A DNA stretch of 53,228 nucleotides from Candidatus Zixiibacteriota bacterium (GCA_019038695.1 JAHOYZ010000002.1:1-53228); one strand, 5' to 3'; positions 44,610 through 53,173 are shown, counted from the first letter of the stretch. Numbers and translations are program-made. Notes: generated from the sequence alone by a model not told the origin.

Positions 44610-45247
44610 AGACGGCAGCGTTGATATCTATGGTTATAATTGTTCTGGGTGGAGCCATTGGAAACTTCCTGCGTCTCAGTGAGCAGAAACCTGATCGACC
44701 AGCCGATTTCGGAGTCCTGGCTTACAATTCCGGTGAGTACACTGGTGAGGAACAGCGTTTCTCTGAACTCAGCTATGACGTTCTTAAGGCTGATACTACT
44801 ACGCTAAGACGGTACGTTGATGCCGAGGGCACAGTTTACTGGTTGTTCATTGCTTACTTTGAATCTCAGAAATACGGTAGCCAGATTCATTCGCCAAAGC
44901 ATTGCCTGCCGGGTGGGGGGTGGAAGATTGACCGGCTGGAAGTTTTCTCGCTTCCTCTCCCTGATGGCCGAACGAAGAGCGTAAACCGCGTTAGTATCCG
45001 AACCCAGACCAGTCGACAGTTGATGTTCTACTGGTTCGAGACTCGCAGCGGCAGTATTCGCGAAGAGTTTGGGATTAAGTTTGATCTGATGAAAAATTCG
45101 CTTCTGCTACGACCGACCGATGCCGCTTTTGTGCGTCTCACTGTACCGGTCAAGGACGGTGACATTGATGCGGCCACAGATAAAGCCATTGAGTTTTTTA
45201 ATGTTTTCCATACTGACATTGAACGCGCCCTTCCTTTTGGCGATTAA
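44606..45247 (+). CDS. EpsI-type exosortase-associated protein
   Basis: GTG at 44606 is the start, with AGGAGG (44592-44597) nine bases before it and a GTGA overlap with the exosortase stop. The 213-residue product has one N-terminal membrane helix and a periplasmic EpsI domain with the signature 'SQIHSPKHCLPGGGW' (C100). EpsI domains are often fused to or paired with exosortases. In this gene order the exosortase and EpsI act together in EPS or anchor-lipid export. Function of the conserved cysteine remains unknown. Confidence 0.85.
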   Translation: MKTAALISMVIIVLGGAIGNFLRLSEQKPDRPADFGVLAYNSGEYTGEEQRFSELSYDVLKADTTTLRRYVDAEGTVYWLFIAYFESQKYGSQIHSPKHCLPGGGWKIDRLEVFSLPLPDGRTKSVNRVSIRTQTSRQLMFYWFETRSGSIREEFGIKFDLMKNSLLLRPTDAAFVRLTVPVKDGDIDAATDKAIEFFNVFHTDIERALPFGD

Positions 45248-45284
45248 CACTTGAGTGTCAGGAAGAGGTTTAGTATTCTTCGAC

Positions 45285-46154
45285 ATGCTATTCGATATTC
45301 TCAGACTGATCCGACCTGCGCAGTGGCTGAAAAACGGTATCATGGTGCTGGCGCTGGTGTTTGCCGGAGAACTCAACCATCCCGAGAAAGTTGGCCTTAC
45401 ACTCCTGGCAATCGCCATCTACTGCCTGTTATCATCGGCTGTATATACATTCAACGATCTGATTGATATCGAACGGGACCAGAAACATCCACGCAAAAAA
45501 AATCGACCGTTGGCCGCTGGCCGGGTTACTCCCGGAACGGCCATTGTTTTGACCTTATTTCTGGCAGTGGCGGGACTGGTCAGTGCCTGGTTCATGAATC
45601 TGGCATTCTTTTACTCTGCCATTGTATTTCTTACGCTCAATGTACTGTACTCCCTGCACCTCAAGAACCTGATCATTGTTGACGTTTTGGCAGTGGCGAT
45701 GAGCTTTGTTGTACGGGCGTATGCCGGAGCGTTTGCCATAGATGTCCCCGCTTCAACCTGGATGCTGATAAACACGCTGTTGCTGGCTCTCTTTCTAGGC
45801 TTGGGCAAGCGGCGATACGAGTTGGTTTGGCTCGAAGACTCCGCCGCCCACAGGAAAACACTCAGCATGTATTCCTCTGCTTTGCTGGACCAGTTCATCG
45901 CGGTTGTGACTGCGGCTATCATAGTGATTTATATGCTGTACAGTTTCTCAACCGAGGTCTCAGTCAAGCTTGGCACCGACAACCTGTTTGTGACAATTCC
46001 GTTTGTGATCTATGGCCTGTTTCGGTATCTGTATCTCATCCACCGGGAAGATCAAGGCGGCTCGCCTACACAAGTGCTGATAAGCGACAAACCAATATTG
46101 CTCACGGTGATGCTATGGCTAATTACGGCCAGTCTCGTTCTATATGTCATTTGA
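45285..46154 (+). CDS. UbiA-family decaprenyl-phosphate phosphoribosyltransferase-like protein
   Basis: Start chosen at ATG 45285 ('MLFDILRLIRPAQWLKN'); a GTG at 45255 in frame is the alternative. The ~289-residue membrane protein has about eight or nine helices and the two aspartate-rich sites: 'NDLIDIERDQKHPRKKNRPLAAG' (quoted here only as ND..D...D..HP..K.RP) and a second cluster near 'LGLGKRRYELVWL'. The first resembles decaprenyl-P phosphoribosyltransferases (Rv3806c type), which attach PRPP to a polyprenyl phosphate. Its place in an exosortase operon suggests a lipid-linked pentose is made for surface anchoring; this is inference. Confidence 0.78.
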   Translation: MLFDILRLIRPAQWLKNGIMVLALVFAGELNHPEKVGLTLLAIAIYCLLSSAVYTFNDLIDIERDQKHPRKKNRPLAAGRVTPGTAIVLTLFLAVAGLVSAWFMNLAFFYSAIVFLTLNVLYSLHLKNLIIVDVLAVAMSFVVRAYAGAFAIDVPASTWMLINTLLLALFLGLGKRRYELVWLEDSAAHRKTLSMYSSALLDQFIAVVTAAIIVIYMLYSFSTEVSVKLGTDNLFVTIPFVIYGLFRYLYLIHREDQGGSPTQVLISDKPILLTVMLWLITASLVLYVI

Positions 46155-47095
46155 AGATAGTCCTTCTCCTTACATGCACAATATTCGCTGCAGCGCTGCT
46201 TTCCTGTGATGATAAGGAAAGCAGCAGTGCACCGCCTATCAAAGAAGCTGGTCCCAATCTGCAAACTCTGGCTGATTGGCCCTTTGATGCCGACGCGTTA
46301 TTTCCCGATGCAGTAGATTCGATCAATGTCAAACGCACAGAATCAATACAGGTCATGCGGCTCGGCGAAATGCCTGAATTCCTGGGGGAAATGTCAGATC
46401 ATTATATTTCGTACAATTGTGTTGGGGTGGCCGTAACCACATTTGATGTGGGCGGAGTGTCCGTTGATGTGCAAATCGCTCAGTGTGCCGAATTGCAGGA
46501 CGCCTATGGTCTCTATGCCAGCCACAGGCCTCATGGAGTATTGCTTACACCGCCGGGAGCAGAATCGTATGTCGTTGGTAGTACCCGCTATTTCACTCAC
46601 TTCGAATATTTCATTACCCTGTCAACTAAGCAGGTAGCAGACAGCATTGCAATTACTACTCTGGCCTGGCTGATCGACCGAAACATTGAGTCAATCCCCG
46701 AAACGCCACCGTTCTTCATTGTTTTTCCGTACCGCAACCGGATAGCTGCCTCGGCTCATTATTATCCGTACAACTACCTCGGTATTCCTAATTTCAACAG
46801 CGTCTACACAATCGACTACTTGTCCGGAGGCGATACTATCACCGTTTTCCTGGCGCCGGACCCAAGCGGTAAGCAGTATATATCACTGCGTAGCTATGCC
46901 ATGGACATCGGCAACCTGTATGAAGTGTCTACCACGATCAGATTCGAAGGTGGGCATGGGCTGTCTTTTGAACATCCTCAGGCTGGTCAGATCGTCGCCG
47001 GACTGGCACGTACTAATATTGTGGGGATAGTCGGCTATGGGACATTACCCGATGAAGCTCTGCTGTCGAAGTGGGTGGACGGGTTGATCAAGTAG
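46115..47095 (+). CDS. DUF6599-like lipoprotein of the exosortase operon
   Basis: Start at ATG 46115 overlaps the UbiA-type gene by 40 bases; a TTG at 46151 would give a neat stop/start overlap and a cleaner signal, so either may be right. The lipobox is 'AALLSC' in 'LLLTCTIFAAALLSC'. The mature part contains 'MGEMPEFLGEMSDHYISYN'-type and 'LQDAYGLYASHRPHG' segments resembling DUF6599. It is probably a periplasmic lipoprotein acting with the exosortase/EpsI/UbiA module. No catalytic motif is recognised. Confidence 0.65.
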   Translation: MANYGQSRSICHLKIVLLLTCTIFAAALLSCDDKESSSAPPIKEAGPNLQTLADWPFDADALFPDAVDSINVKRTESIQVMRLGEMPEFLGEMSDHYISYNCVGVAVTTFDVGGVSVDVQIAQCAELQDAYGLYASHRPHGVLLTPPGAESYVVGSTRYFTHFEYFITLSTKQVADSIAITTLAWLIDRNIESIPETPPFFIVFPYRNRIAASAHYYPYNYLGIPNFNSVYTIDYLSGGDTITVFLAPDPSGKQYISLRSYAMDIGNLYEVSTTIRFEGGHGLSFEHPQAGQIVAGLARTNIVGIVGYGTLPDEALLSKWVDGLIK

Positions 47096-47299
47096 TAAGA
47101 AACGGTATCAAACAATGTGTGGATGATACGTAGTTTTCACCAATCTGCCGGCCTGGTCAATAGTTGGTTGACAAACGAAGCGACAGCCCTTACCTAATAT
47201 GCTCAAACAGAGACGCGCCGGTAGACGAAGTTTAATAATCGGCTACCAGTCGCGTAGGTGCAGTTGAGTACGAATTGTACTTCAAACCCGGAGTTGTGA

Positions 47300-47824
47300 A
47301 TGGCTGCAAAACGTGCCGGGGACATCATGATTCCCCTGAACAAGTATCCGCATATCCCCCATTGGTTCACTCTGCGACAGGCTGTTGCTGAACTTGAGAA
47401 ATCTGTCCTGGAGATCAACGGACGTAGCTCTCTACCGCGAGCCTTACTTGTCTTCGACGAGAAATACCGCCTGCTGGGAGTCGTCCGTCGGCGTGACATT
47501 CTTAGCGGTCTGGAACCCAATTTCCTTCATCATTTGTCGGTCCATTCTGAGCGTTCTCCGCTGGAGCTGGACGTTGACCCCAACCTGGCTGAGGTCTCCT
47601 CTGGTACACTATCTCATACGATGCAGAAGCAGGCTGAGATAGTGATCAGCGAAGTGATGCAACCCATAGGAGCTTCAGTAGCAAGTGACGACCACCTGGT
47701 CAAGGTTATTCATGTGATGATAGAGCGTGATCTCAACCTGATTCCCGTCTTAGAAGACGGGAGGGTCGTCGGAGTAGTGCGCAGTGTCGATGTTTTTCAC
47801 GAAATAGCCAACATTCTCCTCTAG
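47300..47824 (+). CDS. CBS-domain-pair protein
   Basis: The 174-residue soluble protein has two CBS domains (about 5-75 and 110-172): 'AGDIMIPLNKYPHI', 'LLVFDEKYRLLGVVRRRDIL', then 'VISEVMQPIGASVASDDHL' and 'IPVLEDGRVVGVVRSVDVF'. CBS pairs bind adenosyl nucleotides and tune partner proteins. It lies 43 bases upstream of the DASS transporter, which it may regulate. GGAG sits seven bases before ATG. Confidence 0.88.
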   Translation: MAAKRAGDIMIPLNKYPHIPHWFTLRQAVAELEKSVLEINGRSSLPRALLVFDEKYRLLGVVRRRDILSGLEPNFLHHLSVHSERSPLELDVDPNLAEVSSGTLSHTMQKQAEIVISEVMQPIGASVASDDHLVKVIHVMIERDLNLIPVLEDGRVVGVVRSVDVFHEIANILL

Positions 47825-47867
47825 TAAGGGGTGGATTCTCAATTGGAAGAATTGACAGGAATAGAGA

Positions 47868-49442
47868 ATGATTAGAAGATATCTGATGCCAGGCGACACC
47901 GGTGGAAAGAACGGCGACCTGGGACCGATGCCGCATGATGTTTTTATGGCAGGCAAGAAGCGAGGGATAGACTGGAAGAGAATCGGTCTGATGCTGCTCG
48001 GGGTTGGCCTTTTCTGCGGCGTCAATTTCTCGCCTCCCTGGCCGGATGTAATTGACCCGGCGGGAGAGGTTTTTCAGCTGTCTTCGCAGGGCAAAGCGGC
48101 GCTTGGACTTTTCCTATTGGCGGCTACCTGGTGGGTTTTTGAAGTAGTACCAATCGGCGTAACGAGTATTTTAATCGGCGTCACCCAGTGTCTTTTCCTC
48201 ATCAGACCCCCGGTCATCGGCATAGAAGGCAACGAAATCTTGAGTTCGGCCAAACGCGCCCTCGGTGATTTCATGGACCCATCGGTGTGGTTTATTCTTG
48301 GTTCTGTTGTCATTGGTATGGCCTTTTCAAAGACGGGCTTGACTAATCGCATGGCCTATAAAATGCTCATGATGGTTGGTGAGAAAACCAGCAGCATCTA
48401 CCTCGGAACATTTGTAATGACGGCGGCGCTGACAATCATCATGGCTCACACAGCCGTGGCTGCGGCTCTCTATCCCCTGCTGGCGGCCATTTATGCTCTG
48501 TATGATGCCGACAACAAACCGAGCAAATTTGGCAAAGGCCTGTTTATCGGAATGGCTTTTGTGGCCGGGGCTGGCAGTATTATCACGTTACTGGGTGCCG
48601 CACGTGGAGCAGTAGCGATCGGATTTTTCCGTGACATCGTGGGACGCGAGGTCGGGTTCTTCGAATTGTCGTATTACATGGCTCCGGTGGGGATACTCAT
48701 GACTTTCCTGTTATGGGGATTCATAATGGTTTTCTTCAAGCCGGAACACAGTACTATTCCCGGCCTGAGGGAACGAGCATCTGCGTTGAGCAAGAAACTG
48801 GGACCGATGAGCAGGCCCGAAATACTTACTTTGGTGGTTGTTGGTCTGACGGTCATTACTCTAAGTTGTCGCTCCTTTATCCCCGGCCTTGAGAACCTCA
48901 ACAAGAGCGCTATTATCCTGATTTCGACGATACTCTTTTTTGTTTTCAGGATTCTATCTATTAAGGATCTGGAATTGATTCCCTGGAACATCATCCTGCT
49001 GTTTGGTGGTGCTATGAGCATCGGATTCTGTCTGTGGCAGACAGGTGCAGCAAGCTGGATGGCCATCAACTGGTTGGGCTTGTTGGAGACGGCCCCGTCT
49101 TTTGTGTTCATCATGGGAGTGTCAATATTTGTACTGTTGATGACCAATTTCATAATGAACGTAGCCGCCATCGCCATTTCTTTACCGGTGGCACTGGTTA
49201 TCGCTCCCTATCTCGGTGTATCACCGGAAGTCATACTGTTTTCCTCACTGGTTATGGCAGGAATGCCATTCCTTCTCCTGGTAGGTGCGGCACCGAATGC
49301 CATTGCTTACGAGAGCAAGCAGTTTACCAGCGGTGAATTCTTCACTGCCGGTATTCCAGCCAGCGTGTTGCTAACGGTAGTTCTGGCCCTGTTCGTGGGA
49401 GTTATCTGGCCGATGATGGGCATGCCGGTGACGCTGCCCTAA
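47868..49442 (+). CDS. DASS-family (SLC13) sodium:anion symporter
   Basis: The 524-residue protein has a ~40-residue hydrophilic N-terminus and about twelve membrane helices in two inverted halves. 'IIMAHTAVAAALYPLLAA' and 'TNFIMNVAAIAISLPVALV' correspond to the two substrate/sodium-binding SNT-like tips, and 'GAAPNAIAYESKQFTSGEFF' is the C-terminal family signature. Relatives move dicarboxylates, citrate, phosphate or sulfate with sodium. A DNA stretch inside (48689-48743) is exactly repeated at the contig end. AGGA seven bases before the ATG supports the start. Confidence 0.9.
   Translation: MIRRYLMPGDTGGKNGDLGPMPHDVFMAGKKRGIDWKRIGLMLLGVGLFCGVNFSPPWPDVIDPAGEVFQLSSQGKAALGLFLLAATWWVFEVVPIGVTSILIGVTQCLFLIRPPVIGIEGNEILSSAKRALGDFMDPSVWFILGSVVIGMAFSKTGLTNRMAYKMLMMVGEKTSSIYLGTFVMTAALTIIMAHTAVAAALYPLLAAIYALYDADNKPSKFGKGLFIGMAFVAGAGSIITLLGAARGAVAIGFFRDIVGREVGFFELSYYMAPVGILMTFLLWGFIMVFFKPEHSTIPGLRERASALSKKLGPMSRPEILTLVVVGLTVITLSCRSFIPGLENLNKSAIILISTILFFVFRILSIKDLELIPWNIILLFGGAMSIGFCLWQTGAASWMAINWLGLLETAPSFVFIMGVSIFVLLMTNFIMNVAAIAISLPVALVIAPYLGVSPEVILFSSLVMAGMPFLLLVGAAPNAIAYESKQFTSGEFFTAGIPASVLLTVVLALFVGVIWPMMGMPVTLP
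48689..48743. repeat. Internal copy of the 55-mer found at the contig end
   Basis: Identical, base for base, to 53174-53228. It lies within the DASS gene and encodes a normal part of it ('MTFLLWGFIMVFFKP'), so this copy is genuine coding sequence and the end copy is the odd one. Confidence 0.95.
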
Positions 49443-49464
49443 GCGGAGAAAGTTAATGTTGCTA

Positions 49465-49490
49465 GATGCCGGATCAAGCCCGGCATGACA
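49465..49490. repeat. REP-like palindrome, family A, left copy
   Basis: ATGCCGG, loop, CCGGCAT inside GATGCCGGATCAAG.CCGG plus CATGACA. An inverted copy with one change is at 50913-50938. The two flank the RAYT and methyltransferase genes. Confidence 0.8.
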
Positions 49491-49501
49491 AGGCTTGGTA
49501 G

Positions 49502-49524
49502 GTCAGGAGGCTTGTCCTCCTGAC
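49502..49524. repeat. Palindrome GTCAGGAGG/CCTCCTGAC (family D-like)
   Basis: A perfect 9-bp stem with loop CTTGT, twelve bases after the family A copy. Part of the repeat cluster before the RAYT gene. Confidence 0.7.
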
Positions 49525-49544
49525 AATTGCATCAGGCTGGGTGG

Positions 49545-49562
49545 CCCACCGCTTGCGGTGGG
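49545..49562. repeat. Palindrome family E (CCCACCGC-TT-GCGGTGGG)
   Basis: A perfect 8-bp stem; with its flanks GGTGG... and ...GATCAG it is the counterpart, in opposite orientation, of 23991-24008. Confidence 0.7.
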
Positions 49563-49587
49563 ATCAGCAAATACATAGATTACCTCA

Positions 49588-50094
49588 ATGACTAAGCTGC
49601 GTCACATAGATGATGGCGGTACAGCCCGCTTTGTGACTTTCAGTTGCTATCGCCATCTTCCCTGCCTTTCCACTCCGCGCATACGGGATATTGCGGTGGA
49701 AGAACTTCGCCGCGTCGCACAGAAATACGATATCCGTATTCTGGGCTTTGTTATCATGCCTGATCATGTGCATCTCGTTCTGTGGCCACCGGACGGTACA
49801 CAACTTGGGCGAGTAATCGGAGAAATGAAATCGTTGTCGGCGAGGAGAGTTTTTTCGGAGCAAACGTCGATTCAGTCAGGGAAGAAACGGGTACTGTGGC
49901 AGCGCCGTTGTTATGATCACAATTGTCGGACGCCGGAAGTAGTTAAGGAGAAAATCAAGTACTGTCATGGCAATCCAATGAGAGCAGGTCTGGTATCATC
50001 TCTGGCAGATTGGCGTTGGTCCAGTTATAACTGCTACGAGGGCAACAAAGATGTACTTCTGGATATAGACATAGTAGAGTTTAGGGGAAGGTGA
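49588..50094 (+). CDS. REP-associated tyrosine transposase (RAYT, Y1_Tnp)
   Basis: The 168-residue protein is a single-domain Y1 transposase. The HUH site is H60/H62 in 'IMPDHVHLVLWP' and the catalytic tyrosine is likely Y125 in 'KYCHGNPMRAGLV'. RAYTs are single-copy relatives of IS200/IS605 transposases that act on REP palindromes. Both sides of this gene carry such palindromes (49465-49562 and 50108-50125), which supports the assignment. It seems intact; no ribosome site is obvious. Confidence 0.92.
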   Translation: MTKLRHIDDGGTARFVTFSCYRHLPCLSTPRIRDIAVEELRRVAQKYDIRILGFVIMPDHVHLVLWPPDGTQLGRVIGEMKSLSARRVFSEQTSIQSGKKRVLWQRRCYDHNCRTPEVVKEKIKYCHGNPMRAGLVSSLADWRWSSYNCYEGNKDVLLDIDIVEFRGR

Positions 50095-50107
50095 GATGCT
50101 AAGGGAA

Positions 50108-50125
50108 CCTACAGCAAGCTGTGGG
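50108..50125. repeat. Palindrome family E (CCTACAGC-AA-GCTGTGGG)
   Basis: A slightly degenerate stem fourteen bases after the RAYT stop, in opposite orientation to the copy ahead of the gene. Confidence 0.65.
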
Positions 50126-50158
50126 CCACCCAGCCATTGGTACGAGTGAGATAAGAGC

Positions 50159-50785
50159 ATGACGAAAATCAATAAAGACATTGTCAAAGCCGGGTACAAC
50201 ACTATCTCCAATGAGTATCTTGCGGCTCGTACCAAGAACTCCAGAGATGTACAACTACTTGAGGAGCTGGTCCAGCGACTGCCACGAGGTGCACGTATTC
50301 TCGATGCTGGTTGCGGTGCCGGCGTACCCATTACCCGGTTGCTGAGTCAGCACTTTGAAGTAGTGGGTGTTGACTTCTCCGAAGCACAAATCAAATTGGC
50401 GCAGCAACTCGTGCCCGAAGCCCAATTCGTCTGCGAAGATATGACTGAACTTAGTTTTCAGGATGCTACCTTCGACGCGATCTGTTCTTACTATGCGATC
50501 ATCCATGTGCCCCGGCAAGAACACAAGACTATCTTTAGGCAGTTCTTTCGTCTCCTTAAGCCATCCGGGCTGGCTCTTCTGTGTTTGGGAGCGGATGATC
50601 TGGATGATGACATTGTCGAGGACTATATGGGCGTGAAGATGTATTGGAGTCATTACGATGTCGAGACCAATTTGGCTATGTTGGCAGACTGTGGATTCGA
50701 GCCAATCTGGTCACGAGTAGTGGAGGATGCCTCATGTCCCGGGTCCGGCCATTTATTCGTTCTGTTACAGAAGAAACGGGCCTAG
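50159..50785 (+). CDS. SAM-dependent methyltransferase (class I)
   Basis: The 208-residue protein has a Rossmann-type methyltransferase fold: motif I 'ILDAGCGAGVPITRLL', motif II 'VVGVDFSEAQIKLAQ', 'FVCEDMTELSF' and 'FDAICSYYAIIHVPR'. The substrate is not evident; the small size and tail suit small-molecule or metabolite methylation. It sits between RAYT and the right family A/B/C repeats, so it may be cargo of, or simply bounded by, the repeats. Confidence 0.85.
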   Translation: MTKINKDIVKAGYNTISNEYLAARTKNSRDVQLLEELVQRLPRGARILDAGCGAGVPITRLLSQHFEVVGVDFSEAQIKLAQQLVPEAQFVCEDMTELSFQDATFDAICSYYAIIHVPRQEHKTIFRQFFRLLKPSGLALLCLGADDLDDDIVEDYMGVKMYWSHYDVETNLAMLADCGFEPIWSRVVEDASCPGSGHLFVLLQKKRA

Positions 50786-50820
50786 TGCCGGCACACTGTC
50801 ATGCAAGCAATTTTATAAAG

Positions 50821-50875
50821 GGTCAGACGAGGGCATCTGCCGCCCTCCGAACCGGCCCAAGTTTGAGCCGGGCAC
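50821..50875. repeat. Composite palindromic repeat (families B and C)
   Basis: GGTCAGACGAGGGCATCTGCC.. (50821-50845, family B) followed at 50851-50875 by ACCGGCCCAAG/TTTGAGCCGGG (family C). This is the inverted form of the C-then-B unit at 22082-22186. Confidence 0.7.
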
Positions 50876-50912
50876 CCGGTAACAAAGTTCAACCGCCCAC
50901 CAATCACAATCT

Positions 50913-50938
50913 GTCATGCCGGACTTGATCCGGCATCC
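50913..50938. repeat. REP-like palindrome, family A, right copy (inverted)
   Basis: ATGCCGG-ACTTGAT-CCGGCAT; reverse complement of the left copy with a single base difference over 26 bases. Confidence 0.8.
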
Positions 50939-50995
50939 AGTTCCGGATTCGAAGACTGGATTCCCTAACTTCACAAACGAAGTGCAACACCATTA

Positions 50996-51029
50996 ATAAG
51001 AAAACGGCTCCTTCAAACTGAAGGAGCCG
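50996..51029 (-). terminator. Terminator after the binding-protein gene
   Basis: Minus-strand stem CGGCTCCTTC/GAAGGAGCCG with loop AGTTT, followed by TTTTCTTATT, 29 bases past the stop at 51058. Confidence 0.88.
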
Positions 51030-51057
51030 CGTTGTATTTCAACGTTTGATGTCGTTC

Positions 51058-52335
51058 CTATTCCCCAGCATACGCTTCGAGTGGCTCAAGGCTGGTCGAT
51101 AGGCCAGCCCGCTCTCTCTGCAGGTTCCACTCCTCACGTGTCGCAACAACGGATTGTCCCGACACTTTGTCCAGAATATTGAAGAAGTCGAGCTGGTAAC
51201 CATCGGCAAGCACTTCATTCTTCGGCTTGCCCTGGACAACGTAGACCGACTGCACACACTGGTGGTCCCAACTACGCCACTGCTGCTGATCCTTCAGTGA
51301 TGAGAACTGGCGTCCCTCAAGATTCTCAATCACAGCCGGGGCATCGAACGAACCAACCTGCTGGACAGCAATCTGATATTCTTTGAGACAGGTATAGGCG
51401 TTGGCCGCCAGACTGCTCGGGTAGCGACCGAAACGCTCAGAGAAGCGGTCTACAAAGCCGATGCCCTCAGGGTGATTATACTTGTAGGGAACACACCAGG
51501 TCCAGTCGGTACAACCGACAACACCCGCCATAGCATCGGCCCCGACGGCTTCGGCCAGATCTAAAGTGACAACTGGCGCAACTACCTCAAGTTTATCTTT
51601 CAGGCCATTGGCTGAGATCATCTTGAGGCTCGCGACCAGATCATCACCCAACTGGACCAAAATCAGAGCCTTTGGTTGACAGGCACGAACTTGATCCAGG
51701 ATGTTTTCAAGGGCTGGTCCGTTGGTCCCCGGAGGAATGAGAAATCTTTTATGATCGACTTCATCCCTGGTCTGGGTCCAGTTCCGGAGATTGCTCTCAG
51801 TTGACCATCCCCATCTTTGATCAGTTACGAGATAGCAGAGCTTCTGGCCGGACAAATTTTGGTTCATGTAGTCAGCTGTAGCTCGGGCCGCCATCCTCGG
51901 GTTGAAACCACCCTGAAACGAATAACGGTGAGATTTCTTGCCGCCATCGGTATTGGCAAACGCAACCGGAGCCATGAAGACTACTTCGCTACGTTGACAG
52001 ATATCGGATACGATCCCGGTAGCCTCGCCGGAGACACCGCCAAAGACAGCCTCGACCCTCTGATTCTTGATGAGTTCAAAAACACTTTCGGCCGACACAT
52101 CCGCTCTTGATTTTGAATCCATGATGATGAGTTCAACCTGGTGTCCCAGAATGCCACCGTCGGCATTGATTTCTTCGACCGCCATCACAGCAGCACGTTG
52201 CTGATCTTGTCCGTAAACCGAGTAGGAACCAGATTGCGGGGAGATCAAACCGAGTTTAACGGTCTGCTCAGCAGCGGCCACAGTTCCCAGTACGATCAAA
52301 ATTGCGACCAGACTGATGGTGTAAATTGTCTTCAT
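51058..52335 (-). CDS. Branched-chain amino-acid/amide-type ABC substrate-binding protein
   Basis: The 425-residue protein has a signal peptide ('MKTIYTISLVAILIVLG...AAA') and the periplasmic-binding type I fold of the LivJ/UrtA family: 'KLGLISPQSGSYSVYGQDQ', 'AVEEINADGGILGHQVELI' and 'VEAVFGGVSGEATGIVSDI'. It would bind amino acids, urea, amides or similar ligands. No permease or ATPase genes are nearby, so it is an orphan component or a sensor. GGGAGG sits about ten bases before the ATG. Confidence 0.88.
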   Translation of the reverse strand: MKTIYTISLVAILIVLGTVAAAEQTVKLGLISPQSGSYSVYGQDQQRAAVMAVEEINADGGILGHQVELIIMDSKSRADVSAESVFELIKNQRVEAVFGGVSGEATGIVSDICQRSEVVFMAPVAFANTDGGKKSHRYSFQGGFNPRMAARATADYMNQNLSGQKLCYLVTDQRWGWSTESNLRNWTQTRDEVDHKRFLIPPGTNGPALENILDQVRACQPKALILVQLGDDLVASLKMISANGLKDKLEVVAPVVTLDLAEAVGADAMAGVVGCTDWTWCVPYKYNHPEGIGFVDRFSERFGRYPSSLAANAYTCLKEYQIAVQQVGSFDAPAVIENLEGRQFSSLKDQQQWRSWDHQCVQSVYVVQGKPKNEVLADGYQLDFFNILDKVSGQSVVATREEWNLQRERAGLSTSLEPLEAYAGE

Positions 52336-52541
52336 GGATTTAGTACCTCCCGTTTATCTTGTTCTGTTCCGATCTTATTGATCCTGTTATCATTCTATCT
52401 TTTAACCAGGGTGCAGGAGACGACCTGCAACCCCCATTTGAGTTGTCGGTAGCCCGGCAGCCGGCAATCATCGATTGGATTTTGAGTTCCATATTCAAGC
52501 CAGTCTTTGGTCCATTCTGTGCAACTGCTGAGCAACTTGAA

Positions 52542-53006
52542 TTATGGTTCATACGATACATGGTTCATTGGCCTTAGCTTGCTCCGGCGAGGATGTTTCA
52601 CCGACGGAATGAAAAAATCACGTCCTTCTGGACGACGTAAACGGATCGTGTAATCCTGACATGCCCGACAGCGGCGAATCTTTCCAGCCGCCTCGACCTT
52701 GATGCGTCGGCGCGGTTTGTGGTTCGGAGAGTAGATAGCCTTTCCGACTATCTCGTAACCCTGGCTGGCATCATCGTCATCAATCCACTTGACGCCTTCG
52801 GTTACCTCACCAGTTTCGGAGTCATAAATCGTGGCCCCGGGGCATTCGATGAAGACATGCTCGCTGGTCTCAATATCATCTACAAAGATATTGGTAGTAT
52901 CAATTGCCCTGGGATTGCATTTGGCACAAAGCCAGACTCCTTTATGGCGGATCAGAGGTCGGCCACAATTGATACATAGTTTCCGGTCTTCAGGCTGCTT
53001 ATCCAT
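52542..53006 (-). CDS. Small zinc-ribbon protein of unknown function
   Basis: The 154-residue protein starts with a two-CxxC zinc ribbon, C11/C14 and C27/C30 ('KLCINCGRPL', 'LCAKCNP'), then an acidic domain and a basic C-terminus with a further CxxC-like pair ('RRCRACQDY'). The C-terminal part is rich in Arg/Lys, suggesting nucleic-acid contact. I do not recognise a family. AAGGAG lies two to three bases before the ATG, closer than usual. Confidence 0.6.
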   Translation of the reverse strand: MDKQPEDRKLCINCGRPLIRHKGVWLCAKCNPRAIDTTNIFVDDIETSEHVFIECPGATIYDSETGEVTEGVKWIDDDDASQGYEIVGKAIYSPNHKPRRRIKVEAAGKIRRCRACQDYTIRLRRPEGRDFFIPSVKHPRRSKLRPMNHVSYEP

Positions 53007-53173
53007 GACTCCTTCTTTGTTTATCCTGGGTCAGGGTCATTTACTGTCTTGTTTCAGTATTAATCTATGCAAGCTCGTTGCCAACCTGGTCTGTCAGGCG
53101 TTATTGACATAGCATTCATGCAGTTACGGAAATATTTCTATCCTTGAGACGGAGGAAAACAAAATCAAATGGG

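Noticed and set aside
50796-50980. Tail of the methyltransferase region as a further gene
   Set aside because: The frames here are made of palindromic repeats.
53007-53173. Possible new gene between the zinc-ribbon gene and the contig end
   Set aside because: Short frames only, and the adjoining end is likely an assembly branch.
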